Shown: positions 34,511 to 47,908 of the stretch, piece after piece
Layout of the letters: each line of letters opens with the position of its first letter
Position numbering within the stretch: the stretch's first letter is position 1
NCBI GenBank assembly: GCA_947179155.2
Contig: OX359273.1
Coordinates: forward strand, 44,401,023 to 44,465,022
Length of the DNA: 64,000 nucleotides
From: Hedera helix
Lineage: Eukaryota > Streptophyta > Magnoliopsida > Apiales > Araliaceae
Reading direction: 5' to 3'
Position numbers and translations under genes: made by a program
Notes under the pieces: generated by a model
Told to the model about the DNA's origin: nothing
Database searches by the model: none
What the model saw: the letters and a program-made list of their open reading frames with translations, nothing else

Positions 34511-37500
34511 TCATAACCTTGAGTTCTGTCTCCAAGGACAGCCGCCTTCAAAAGCATACTCCAATACATCTTCCATTCGTTTCGCAAGTAGTATCTGACA
34601 TAATAAGACACATTAACAAGGTAGGCCAATAGAAGCATGTAAAATGGTGTCAACTAATATATCTCAAAACATAAATCAAAACCAAGTACTGGATACCATA
34701 GTTTATGGACAAGAGACAATTTCTACCCAAACAGCCACAATTTGACTCCAAGGAACCATGAAAATGATGAACGTTTGACCACACTTTTCTTAAGTTGAAT
34801 TGCAATGTATTCACTAATATTACAGAATAACTGGGATAACTGACTTCTTAAGCAACTCTTCTTCTCTCTCTTTTTATTAAATAAAAATTAAAATTAAAAA
34901 AAATAAGAGGATAATTTCCTAAACAACTCTTAATGGATCCCTACTACATTTGAGAATGACAAACAACAATAAGTATAACAAGGAATGAAAATTCAGTAGT
35001 CTACATGAAATTTCAGATCTGAAATGAATACAGACCCAGACCATAAAAACATTTCAATTGCACGCACACAAAAGCAGTTGAAAAGGAAAATAATTACCTC
35101 CATGCTGGCTAGAACAGCTGATGGTACTTCAACTAGGTCCTTCAAATTCCTCTGGGGGAGGATAACTCTCTTTACACCATAGCGGTGTGCTGCCAAAACC
35201 TGTACAAGTGTACAATTCAAAGTATAAATATCAATTTAAAAATAAAAACTTCTTGTTGGTAAGAGTCTCAAATTGTGTGCACAGAGATGCATTCTATCAA
35301 AAATGAAATAAAAATTTGTGCCACGATGCATGGGTACAACTAAACTTGATAACTAAGCCCTGCTATCAGGTCAAACTGAATGCCTACAACCAATTGTACT
35401 CAAAAAATTTATACAGTTTTCCAACAAATTGACAAAATGACCATATGATCATCCTAGATTTTTTATCCTTGTGAATTCAATTTTTTAATTTTTATTGGTC
35501 TTATGAACTCATTTTCAGGATGGGGGTTAGGGGTTGGGGTGAGCAGAAAACTAAATAAGAGTTCTATGTTGCAAAAAATACAAAGAACCAGAAGACAACG
35601 CAGTAATGCTATATAACATTTTATTATTATTTGCAACCAATAGCAACAAAAAGATGGTCAACAGAAAGATAAAAAAAGTGCATACCTTGTCCTTAATACC
35701 ACCAACAGGTAATACTAGACCTCGCAGAGTCATCTCCCCTGTCATGGCTGTATCTGCTCTAACTCTTCTCTGACTAAACAGTGACACCAGCGCAGTTACG
35801 AGAGTCACCCCTGCTGAGGGTCCATCCTTAGGTATAGCACCAGCAGGAAAATGTATGTGAACATCCCTCCCATCCAGAAGATTAGTTTCCTCAGACGCAG
35901 CCAACTTAAGGTCAGTTGCCCTTGCCCTTACCTGACTCAAGAAATACCTAGAGAATCAGTAAATTTCATGAAAACTTGAACACTAAGTTGTCAATGGGGG
36001 GCTATAAACATATTTCAGTCATCATCGTGTTACATGAAATGTTAAAATGACAATGCAAATACATTCTGCAAAGAGATATTAATATGCATGACATGCACAT
36101 ACACTATCAGATCATGTAATTTAAGTAAAAATTATGTTCTGTTGGTGGAAGATTACAAAATTCATTTTGTTATTTGATTGACTCTGAGAAAAGACAATTT
36201 AAAGGTACATACCTCACTGAATTCACCATAAAAAATAAAAATAAAGATTATGAGCATCTCCCAAGCCTCCCAGCTGTTACTAGTGAATGGGTTTCCTCTC
36301 CCATTGTAGATGTGGAAACAATCCATGCTTCTTAATCTAAATGTGGAGTAACTTTGGAAACTCTTACTGGGCATAACTCATAAGATTATTAGCCACATCA
36401 TCAACCATAACCTCCAAAGTCATTCCTGACTCAAAAGTCCATTTGCGTCATGCATTATGCACCTCATATCATACCTCCATGTTTTTCCTACCCAACTATT
36501 TAGGTCCGCTTGTTTGTTAGTCTTCTCTCCAGTACTTTTTAGTAAATAAATAAATTTTGAAAGACGCACTACTTTCTAAATTAAAATGACACGCTACTTT
36601 ATGTGCAAGTATTCAAACACAATGCCTTGCTCTATCCTCAAAAGCACTGTTCATGAAAATCAGAGAATAGAATTTTCATCATGCACTTTTTTATGTATAC
36701 AGAGCAAACACTGAAGAGGAAATAATTACCCAAGTCAGTGCTATCTGTGCAGATTCTTTAATAACATCACCAAGTTGCCCGGTGAGATGTAGATCACCCT
36801 TTCCCACCATTGATGTAGCCTCAACAAACTGAACTTCCCCACCAAACGCAGTCCACACCAGTCCAATAGATATTCCAGGGGCTGCAACCCGCTCTGCGGT
36901 TTCTTTGTCATCATACCTTGGAGGCTGCATTTGATTGTAACCAAATTAAATTTTAGGTTTGTTAAGCAAAATGAGAAACAACATACAAAATGTACGAGAA
37001 TATCTATGGATCTGAAGGACTAGATAACAACTGTTCCAAAAATTGAGTATATGTAAACCAATTCCAAACACCTTAGCAGCAAGTGACAAATAACCCCACA
37101 TTTTTGCTACTATTTTAAACTTAAAGCATTGCAATAGAAAGATAAATTTATTACCCCTAATACTTTTTCCAGTATATCCTCATCGACAATCAAAGGTGAA
37201 GTAACCCTGAATTCGTTTGATATCTCATGGCTATCACCCAATGGAATTATTTCCATTTCTACTTCAGCACCTTCGGCAACTCTGCTTTCCAGCAATGGTG
37301 AAGAAAGTTGATGCATATCTTTGCTAAGTGGAAGAACATGTTCTTGCTCTGCAACTTTTACTGCAGCTGCACGAGCTAAAGACGCTAAGTTCCTCTCCAG
37401 ATTCCGAACACCAGCTTCTCTTGTGTATCTCTGAATGATGAGTTTCACCATTGCCTACCACAACAGGAAGACATATAAATCACTCTAGAAGATGATTAAA

Positions 37501-40500
37501 GAGAAAGCAACTGGCACCATCTTAACGATCAAATATACAGACTGTAATACAGAGTTGTGCATTAATTTTATAATTAATGCCTCTCTTAATGCATAAATCC
37601 ATGTTGGGGAATTCAGAAGTTTATCTCTACTTATTTTACCTCATGAAAAAACTGTTATTTCAAAATAATCAACATTTCACTTATTTAAGTCAAATAAAAA
37701 ATCAATACCTCAGGAATTTGAAGAAAATCAGAACTCAAGCCATGCTGATCCAAAACTCTTGGAATTAAATGTCGCATTGCAATTTTAAGTTTTTCTTCAG
37801 GAGTATAACCAGGCAGTTCAATGACTTCCATTCTGTCTAAGAGTGGTGGAGGAATACGTTGTGCCTTATTTGCAGTCGCCACAAAGATCACCTTTGAAAG
37901 GTCATATGGAACATTTAAATAGCTATCAAGCATGAATTAAGGAATCACTTTCGATGTATAAACATGAATAAGCTAGTAAACAAATCCAGTACTTAATTCC
38001 TATATTCACTTGTAGATGTTCCACTGGCTACAAGTCATATCACAAGTATTATACAACTACAGAGATGATGAACAATGATGGCAGTTGGAAAAATCCAAGA
38101 ATCAGGAAAACATTAATTTCAATATATGAATTTTTCAATTACACTTTCAACATAAATAAGAAGAGAGTGATGATCCAAACACCCAAGACATGAGCTGCAT
38201 TGCTTTTTAAGAAGCACTTAGAACAGATCTACAATAAAATCCAATAAACAGAACCTAACTATCACAACTACATGCCAGTAGAAATAAACTTAAATTATAC
38301 TAATAAATAAATAAAACAATAACCCCATCTATGGGAAAAAATGAAAGAATGAAAAAGAGTAACATGTTTTTGTTTTTCTTGTTGCAAATACTCTCTGTTT
38401 TCCAAAATATAGGATCAATATTAACTTTTTGAAGTAGATTAAAGATAATTTCGAATTCAAAATTGATGTGAATTCATATAATTTTAGACAATACAATTAT
38501 TAAAATTGAAAACTATCTAATAAGTACTACTAATTACAAAATTTAAACCAAAAGTTAAATGAATCACATCAATTTTGTAGTTAAAATATCTCAAATTGGC
38601 TTTCAAGAGTCAAACTTGATCTTATATTTTGGAACGGAGAGAGTATTAAGGCTTGCATACAACAAGCTTGGACATATTATTTTTCAACGTTTCTTCAGCA
38701 ATAATAAATTTTAATAGCTAAAGTTGAACATTTAACAGAAAATGACTAAAAAATTTATTGCCAAGTCTCTTAGTGTGTCTTATGCAACCTTAATATTCAG
38801 AAGGAAAAAAGGAAAATAACGTAATGGTTATATCTTTAGTCCAGCTCTTTAAAGACTCTACTTAAGCATAAGATATAGATGCTCTAATCATATTCATGGC
38901 GTGAAACAAATAAAGTTTTCTGGGGTCATATGACTCCTATTAGATTTGTGTAAAAAATCTTTAACTCAAAAAGATCCTGAAGGAAATAGGATACTGATCA
39001 TTAAATGTTTTGTTCTGTTCAGTGTCAAGAACCTCCAGTAACGCTGAAGCTGGATCTCCCCGAACATCAGAACCAGTCTTGTCAATCTCATCGAGAAGCA
39101 AAACTGGATTGCAAACAGCTACTCTCTGAAAGTCGATCAAAGACAAACAAATTAGTCTCCAACCAGGAAAAATCATCAATCCCTTAAAAATAGCCAACAA
39201 CCAGCTCTAGCATTTTGAATCTAGACCCATATAGGTCTACTATACATGTGTGCATAGCAATGTGAAGGAATAAGGGTACATCTGAATGCTTCCATTAGAC
39301 CATCAAATATAATGTCAGCCAAATGTTACTACAAGCTATGGATTCAATGTTCTGATAATTGTAATTTGGATGTGATACCAGTTAAAATGTTTTATAGATA
39401 AATAAACATCATACATCAAAACAGGTTATATTTATACAAATGCTACGCAGGCCAAATTCGTGCCATACAACACCCAATCAAGGAACATCAAGACAATTAT
39501 CCTTTAGTTAGACCTTGAAGAGGGTGATCCAGTAGGAAATCTTAGTTTCTATCAAAAGATGCAGAAAGGTGACAAGTTTATCTTGCAGACGCTCAAAAGA
39601 ACCGACTAACAGATTGATATGCTCACACATTCCAACCAAGCAGAATATGTATGAAGCAGCAACAGTTGGGAGCCAGTGCACAGCATTAGTGCTGTAATTC
39701 TGTAAACAACTTCTGGACTCGACCAACTCTTAACAGACTCAGAAAGTTATGACAGGAAATAATCCAAAAAGGCTTTACAAAGTTAAAAGAGTTCATGTAT
39801 AAAACCAGTTATTACCTTCAATCCATCAATGAGACGCCCAGGCATGCTTCCAATGTATGTCCTCCTATGCCCTCTAATATCAGCCTCATCCTTCACACCA
39901 CCAAGGGATATGCGTACAAATTTCCTGCCCAGAGCAGCTGCAATAGATGATGCCAAAGATGTCTTTCCAACACCTGGTGGACCAACAAAGCACAATACTG
40001 GGCCTCTAGCATCTGGTTTGAGCTGCAATGCAGATTCAGATATAAAATCACCTTAGATGAAAGAGTAATGAGACTCATAACATCAGGGACACAATCAACT
40101 AACACAGATTAAATAATTGGTCACCTTACGAACAGCTAGATATTCGATTATCCGTTGCTTGACCTTGACTAACCCATAATGATCACTGTCAAGACGCTCT
40201 TTTGCAGCCTTCAAGTCCAATTCATGTTCTTCGCTGGCCGTCTGCCAGGGTAAATCAGCAAGAAGTTCTAGGTAAACCCGAGAACTATTATATCCAGGTT
40301 GCTGAGGTTGCATTTTTTTAAGTTGCCTGATATACGAATTTGCAGTAGAATTTAAAGGAACATCCCAATAGATTCCAACTTAAAATTATAATATTATTAA
40401 CTAGATCAATGGGCTGTGGGTGAAGTTTGAAGTATGGCACAGCATTTTTTTAGGATAAAAGATACTAATTGTTGGCTGAAACAGACACATTATCACATTC

Positions 40501-43500
40501 TACGAAGGCCGTCCGTGATATAACCAATTGTTTGTTACCACACACTAAGCCATTACTAGAAAAGTCCTTGAAATTTTTTGAATCACTGTTTCTGGCTTAA
40601 ATTGTAATATACCTTAATTCCCTCTGTGCATGCTTCCAGATATTTGAAGGCATTCCTGCACATTGCATCTTCCTTTCCAGGGCAGACACGTCATCCTCAT
40701 CATCATCATTATCACCAAGCTCCTCTTTGATAGCCCTCATCTAGAGTGTATCCAAAATGGAGTAAGTTGGGATAGAATTCAGATAAATAATAAATGAGCC
40801 AGTCCATCATTGGACACTGTCTAAGCCCATGTATAAAAGGAGAAAAAATAAACCACAGTCCATGAAAGTCGCCAAAAAATCTTATTTTAAGTTGAGAAAC
40901 AGTGGGAAGAACTCTAGATTTTGATTAATCTACTATATGTATGGCTTGATTGAAGAGTAATGATTTTAAGTTTCAAGTTCATTATAATAATTCAGCATTT
41001 GCTTAATGCATATTTCAGATGCAAGGTGAACGCCATGAGGTTTGAAAGTCGCAAGCATCTTGCTGTTAGAGGTGCAACCCTGAAGATATAAGAGCCCATA
41101 AATCCGCAGATTAAGGAATATTTTTACTCATCTTCCAGGATAACAGTATTACCTCACACACCTAAACCTAACTCTAAGTTCCTGAAGATATCTAGTTGAT
41201 GTAGAGAGCAAACCTGCTGACGAAGAAAGAATTCTTTCTGTGATTTGGACAACTGTCCCTCAACCTTTTGTGTAATTTTCTCAGCTACACGAATTGGCTG
41301 TTACAGATAAATATAACTCAGCCATAAAGGCCAGAGATAATAAATTTAGTTATTATAATATCCATAATTTACCTGTAAATGCCTATCAACTAATTCAGTA
41401 GCTTTTGAAAGCCTTATTTTCACATCAACTGAATCCAACATAGAAAGCTGTTCTTCAAAGCTAATCTCAAAGCTAGCAACCAATATATCTGCCAGTTTGT
41501 GCACTGGAACCGTCTCTAAAAGAACTTTTGTCCTCCCCCCAGTTTTTTGTTTCTACAAACAGAGAATAACCAAAAAAATGATGAGAACAACTTTTCACAA
41601 TCATACAGAACTGACTAGTGCCTTCCAGCTTTCCAAGTAATCAAATAATAGTTGTGAGGTTTCAGACACTGCCTAAGAATATTTTCCAACTGCTTGATTT
41701 AATGTCATGCAAATTAGTTTAACAATTTTATAAATGACAAACCCTCCAAAAGAAAGTATCATCAACATTACTTGAAATATGGTTTCCTTCCAAATTATTA
41801 AACCACGGGCAGTTCAACTTCAAAACATTGGAAGAACCAGTCTAAATCAGAAACAAAATACGGAACTGGAAATGAATTACAGATGAAAAAACACCAAACC
41901 AATGAACCATCAATGTCTATCACGAGTTATTAGAAACGTGACTACGCTGATCACATTCCTTACTCAAACTTTCAGTTTAACTTCACATTTGAGATAAAAC
42001 TTGCTTGCCTGGGAAGCTAAAATTTCAGCAACCGACCTGAAAAAATGATTTGGAACTCTATAATATTACTTCTACAATATTCAGCGAGACAGGGGGCCCA
42101 TCTTACTTTTATCTCTTTCGTTTATTCTTTTTTATTTATTAGTTGACAGATCTCTTGTCTGCTGTATTTTTTAGTCTCCTTACTTTCCATTAAAATTCCT
42201 TTCTCTTACATACAATGATTGAACATGTGTGATTCTCGAGAATTAGTGCCACATTTAAATTCTAAAGTTCCCAACTCGAAACAAAGTAAATGCTAGCAGC
42301 CTCCACCTCTATCAATAATCGATCATTGAATATGATATTATCAATTTAAATGAAGATTTATTCATCAAATAAGAAAGAGAAAAAGCTCTGTATGTGAGCG
42401 TCAATCTTGTAGCAGTTATCATCAACAAAGGAAACCTTGAGGTAGGATTAGATCATAAGGAAAAGGAAATATGTTTATGACAAGCACATAGGCTTGTTAC
42501 AACTGTTGGCAAAAAAACTGAAGAGCCCCAAAACAACATGCACTAAAAATTGGAAACATAATTAAAAGGAAACAGAGACAAAAAGGGATAGAGGTAGCAG
42601 TACTCATACGCTTTCAATGACTGCATTATGTAACAGATTGCTTCCTTCTGTATCTTTTTCTCAGGAAGTATAAGTCTAACATATCTCATTTCAAAAGAAG
42701 AAAAGGAAGTTTCTCAATTACCTGCTCAAGAACAGAAATAAGCTCCATGGCAGTAGCTTTGAACAGGCGTGACAGTGCCATGAAATCTGGGTCTTGCTCT
42801 ACTTGCTCCATCTCTAGTTATGAGTAGAAAAATAGAAAAATAGAAAAAATCAAAAATCCTGACAGATCAGTGCAACTATCTTGAAAAACATCACTGACAA
42901 TATCCACACCAACTAGAAATTTTAAATAGGGACACAGAAATTTAGATAGACCATATCCATTGCACAAGCTGAAATAGAATACTGAACGAGAGATGTGAGA
43001 AGAAAATAAGGCATTCTTAAATATGGTTATTGTCCATTACTTGTGTGCATTGGGAGAATGATATCCATTGCAATCAAACATCCATTGCAATCAAGCATAA
43101 AATCTGAAAGAATCAACAGATTCCCGGTTGGAGGTGTTGATTTAGGCTATATAATTTTTTAGATTTTCTTTTCTTTTCATTCTTCATAGCCTTCCCTCGC
43201 ATTTTCTGAGTTCGAAAACACAACATTGGGTAATGAGAGAAGGTAAAACTTCCCTAAATAGAGCAAACTGACAACAAGAAAACTTTTGAATATTCAAATT
43301 TCTAAGACCAAACAGCCAGCTTGAGTAACATCTTCTATCAACTGCTGCTGCGCAACATGTGTCTCTTTGTATTAATCCTCTGGTCCTCCAAAAAAAATGA
43401 CTTTCCTTTTGTAATCAAACGTTTTGAGGGAGATTTAACTTTCATATAATTGATGGCCAGTATCCAAACTTACTATAACATGAAGAAATTTGACACCTTA

Positions 43501-45163
43501 TTTTCAAAGTTGTCTTTTATTGGAAGATGTCCCATAAAGGAAGGATGAACTCCTAATTTGGGACAGAGTAGTATTTAATAAAGAAAGAGGGCAAGAACAG
43601 AACTTGGGACTTACCAAGTTTTGTCATATCAAGAGGAGAGATTCGTGCAGTATAATATGTTCCTCTTATACTAAGCTCCTGGATACTGAATCTACACAAT
43701 CCTTCAAGAACAACAATGTATGTGACCCTTCCGCTGGGTTTCTCCACTCCTCTTGAGAGATGTAAAGCTCGAGCAGCAACTCCCCTGATGTGTAAACCAA
43801 ACATTGTCCAGTCATGACAAATAGTAGATGATGCAAATCAAAGTAGAACGAACGTAGAGATAATAGCGGCCAAACTATGAACAGGAATTAGGACGGTGTT
43901 TGTGAATTGGAAAATGCAAAGGAAATAAATGGAGAAATAAATACGAACTGGGCTTTTCCATAGCAAAACACACCCAAATTGATAAATTGTCAATAAATAC
44001 CTGGTATGCCAATGTATAACTTCCTGCTGATTATTTCCATCAATCTTCTGAGGATCTGATACACCAAATTGATTTTTGGAGCTCCGATCACCCAAGTCAG
44101 ACCCTGCTAGTACATCAATGATATAAGTTTATTAAAAACATTTTTTCTGCAGTAATTAAGTTTAATAAAAATTATTACTTCTAGATACATTAGAGAACTC
44201 ATGATCACCTGGAGATAACACAGGACCCACTGACATTCTCTCAGCAGCATCACGAACTGGCAGGATCCCAATTAATCCCTTTTCTTCTCTCTGCCATAGT
44301 TCTTGCTCCACCAATTTCACACTGCACAAATTCAACACTATCTCAATCATTCTAACCCATACATACGATTTGCAGCAGCTTTACAAAGCTCCAATTAATG
44401 TGTGAGTACTGGGTTACATACCCGGTTGCAAACTCCAGTAGAATTAAGTACAAGAAATGCTAACAACCACTAATCTCATAACAAATGTTTGTTTTCTTTG
44501 ACATACATGTACTTTCCAAAATCTAGTACATTAAGACACCTATCACCGCGCAACTCAAGGTCAGTTGGAGAAACCAGTGAAATAACTTCAGCTAGCTTCT
44601 GGTACAATTATACATGTCTTTAAGCCTACAATTTTTTCTCTTAACATTCATTAATTTCTCTACAGATTTTCCTTGAAATCAAAGCAAACTAAAGACAATT
44701 AGCACGCCTAAGCGAACAGCAGTCTCAACTTCTCACTCCAAAAAGTCCAATTAAGCTCACTTCTTTTGAATTCCTACAATTTCTCTTGAAATAAAGAGAG
44801 CATTACCCGTAATCAAACACAAAACATGAAACTTTGTTGAAATAATTATTAAAAATATGGACATATTGAATTCTAGGGATTTCAGCTCAAATTAACCAAT
44901 GGCAAAGCCGTTCACTTTATCCTGCTCATCCGCTCAATAAAAATTATAAAATCCCGAAAGTAATGACGACAACAAGAAAAAATACGGGAAATACCAAATT
45001 TCTATATGGTTTAAACCAAAGAAGAGAATAAATTAAAAAATTTCAAGTTCATTTACCTGATTGGTGAAGTGCAGCGAATTCGAATGATTGCGCCGGGCAA
45101 CAATACCTTGTTCCTGAATGGAAGAATTCCTAGTCGGGCTGGAAGCTCCACCGAATCCGCCAT
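34511..45163 (-). CDS. LON2: LON2, peroxisomal Lon protease, 17 exons, 885 aa
   Basis: ATP-dependent serine protease/chaperone of the peroxisome matrix. Exons (minus order): 45163-45057, 44321-44209, 44103-44001, 43784-43615, 42813-42722, 41552-41373, 41297-41214, 40740-40613, 40326-40125, 40022-39816, 39125-38995, 37922-37709, 37454-37155, 36924-36730, 35931-35686, 35199-35098, 34594-34511. All joins keep frame, giving 885 aa against 888 in Arabidopsis LON2. Order: N-terminal LON substrate domain (from MADSVELPARLGILPFRNKV), coiled region, AAA+ module with Walker A GPPGVGKT (407-414) and Walker B LLLDEID (471-477), then the protease domain with catalytic Ser781 (KDGPSAG) and Lys822 (VGGIKDK). 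The C-terminus is SRL, a type 1 peroxisomal signal, and no transit peptide is seen, which separates it from mitochondrial/plastid Lon1. It converges with UPF1. Introns are GT-AG. Confidence 0.97.
38391..38643. mobile_element. Stowaway-like MITE in LON2 intron 11
   Basis: Ends CTCTCTGTTTTCCAAAATAT and ATATTTTGGAACGGAGAGAG with TA on both sides (38389-38390, 38644-38645). About 253 bp, with both ends well preserved. Confidence 0.85.
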
Positions 45164-45300
45164 GTATGTATTTGTATATATAGAGAGTGAGGGAAATATA
45201 TGTATTTTTTTTGTGTGTATAGAAAGAGAAAGTTGGGATTGAGGGAGTGAAGGTTTGTGTTTAAATAAGAGGAAGGAGAGAGATGATAACAGGAAACAAA
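45164..45300 (-). promoter_or_regulatory. LON2 5' leader and putative core promoter
   Basis: Upstream of the ATG on the minus strand lies a CT/TA-rich leader and, about 100 bp up (45261-45270), a TATA-like TCTTATTTAA. Placement of the start site is inference. Confidence 0.35.
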
Positions 45301-47520
45301 AAATCAGGTGGCGCGGAGTAGGGTGCAGCTTCCGTTAGACAATCGGACACAACTTAATTAAAAAACTAGCGCTTTTCTTTTTCTATCATTTTCTTTATCT
45401 AATTAGTCCCTTATTTTTTTATATTAATTCTTTTAATTATCTTTTATTTTTAAAGTTGCTCTTAGATTTTTGTTTTATTTATTTTTTGGGTCCATTTTCA
45501 TTCATAGAAGCATAGATAATTAAATTTATCTTTAGTGAGATATTTACAGATTTAAAAAATATAGTTTTCGGTTCATATTTATTTTTAAATTTACTAATTA
45601 TTTAGTTCATAATAATGCCCTTGTTAATATAATTGTGATGAAATTTATTATTGAAATAAATTAAACTCTTTTTAAATAAAAATAATTAATATTTAATTTT
45701 ACAATTTTACAATTTTTTTGTCACATAAATAACAATTAAAATTCATATTTATATGAATATTATTTAAAGAAAATATTATTTTTTTTATTAAAATAAAATT
45801 CATCAACTCAAACAAGACTCTTGTTATGTACCAGAGGGAGTATCACTTCATAAATTTTATTTTTAATTTTAGGTTACTTTGAAACTTCTCTTATTCTATC
45901 CACTTTAAACGTGGTTTTTTTTTATGTCGGCAACTTTACTTTTATGTAGGCCGTTTACAAAAAGTATATTTAAAATTAAATTATTTATTTTAATTTAATA
46001 TTAATTTAAAAGGAAAATTTAGAATGTGTCTTTAGGGCACATGTTAAGTACGGAGTTCAATGCATAATATTATTTGTTTATGTAGTTGTACTGAATTCAA
46101 TGTATAAAAAAATAATATACTAGTGAACCTCATGTATTGAATTCAGTACAAATATATACAGAAATAATATTTAGCGGGTCTCATATCTTGTTTTCCGCGC
46201 GCACACATTAGGGCACACATTAAACGAACGCTAATTTAAATTATTTAAAGTATATTTTACGTGACATCATAGGATGGGAGTCAAATTACGTCATATAAGT
46301 GATGTAATATTATTTTCAGTTATTTTAATGAAGTCGGTCAATGGCATCAATAATAAACGACAGGCAATAATTATATTCATTTCTATCATCCCGTTAAAAA
46401 GTCAAGTTCATGATAGGCAATAATTACTGTCATCACGTTATAAAGTAAAGTTTATGATAGGCGATAATTAAAATTTTAAAATAATATTAAAATAAATATA
46501 AAAATATTATTAAATATATATTTATTCTAATAACATAGTAATTATCTATTTAAGAACATTTTCGACAGTTAGATTATCTCATGGACTATATTTAATCCAT
46601 ATAATATCACGAAATGTCTTTTAGTTTTTAATTTTTTCAGCAGATGGACTATTCCGTAGATTATAATATAAAAAAATTAAAATAATTAATGAATTAAAAA
46701 AAATTAATCATCCTTCCACTCTCTTATTTAAATATAATTAAAATTATAGTTCATAGATTATCAAGTTCATAGATTTAATCTTTTTAGTATTTAAAATATA
46801 GTTCTGGATTATATTTAATCCATTTGTTGAAGAGGAAAGACGAATCATAGACTATATTTAGTCTATAATTTTATTATTAGAAATGGCCTAACATAATCAA
46901 CCCAACCGTCAAGAAAAAAACCTTATTTAACTTTGTGTTACAAAAAGAGTTTCGTTTAATTTTTATTCTTAATATTTGAAAAATCTTGCTGCAATATTAA
47001 TTTCTCTTAATTAAATTAGTCACAAATATAATTTTTAATATTTTTATATAAAAAATATCGTTATAAATATGTAATAATAATTTTTATGTGAAAATATAAG
47101 TTTCTACGAAGATGATTAATTGATTATTATGTCTGATGGCGATTAGAGCTTTGAAGTCAAAAGACTAGGCTTATTAGAGGGGGAAACTCCATACGAAGAA
47201 AGTGAAGATGTTGTGGCGAGTTCTGAGCCGTTAGATCTACAGATAAAGTGATCTAAATGACTGAGTTACCGAATGGTTGTTTTTAGGCGTCAGTCATAGC
47301 CAAACGTCTGGCTGCCGCCTGCCGGGCCTTATAAATGTCATCAATAGGTCCACATAGCCACCCGAGAAGTTGCATTGGGAAACTGGAGTGGACCAAAGGA
47401 TTTTAACGGACACTCCCACTTGGACAGGACCACGTTTGGTGGTCTGACTTAATTTTAATTTTTCTTTCTTTCCTCTCTTTTTTTTCTTTGGCTGGCATAA
47501 TGGCATTGCACAACAAATTA
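45301..47520. other. AT-rich intergenic region upstream of LON2
   Basis: No gene seen. 46020-46235 has a loose inverted arrangement of GGGCACA motifs (TTTAGGGCACATGTTAAG near 46033, ATTAGGGCACACATTAAACG near 46208) around a central pair of GAATTCA segments and may be an old MITE. A Stowaway-like end (AGAGGGAGTA) is at about 45833. Confidence 0.4.
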
Positions 47521-47529
47521 ATTATTTGG

Positions 47530-47908
47530 ATTCACATTTCCTGCAGCTTGTGTAGTTTAACTGTTGAATCTTTCCAGCACATCTTCTTTGATTGCAGCTT
47601 TTCCAAGTAAGCTCTGTTTTCTATTCTCGAGTTTTTAGGCTGGTATGGAGTACCAACTAATTTGGAGCAGCTAATTAGCCATATTCAATTTACTTAAATG
47701 GATAAAATGTCGTCTCTAATTACTAAACTGTGTTTGGCTACCGTAGTTTACAAAATCTGGAATTAGAGGAATTGGAGAGAATTATACTTCTGCTACTAGT
47801 CTAGTCCAAGATTGCATTAAGATTGTAAAAAGTAAACTTTCTACTGTAACTAACTTTAATAATTATGTGGACAGATACCCTCCTCACCTTAGAAGGTGGT
47901 TGTTATAA
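47530..47908 (+). pseudogene. LINE (non-LTR retrotransposon) ORF2 C-terminal relic
   Basis: From 47530 the frame reads a zf-RVT-like motif (SCSLCSLTVESFQHIFFDC), a TAA at 47608-47610, then LFSILEFLGWYGVP and, after another stop, LCLATVVYKIWN with a TAG (47764-47766) where LINEs usually have Glu (IWNERN). After a +1 shift at about 47798 it reads IKIVKSKLSTVT to a stop at 47908. CxxC...ES..HIFF.C followed by VY.IW.ERN is the usual end of plant LINE ORF2. Several stops and a shift make it a dead remnant; no upstream RT domain is visible. Confidence 0.7.
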
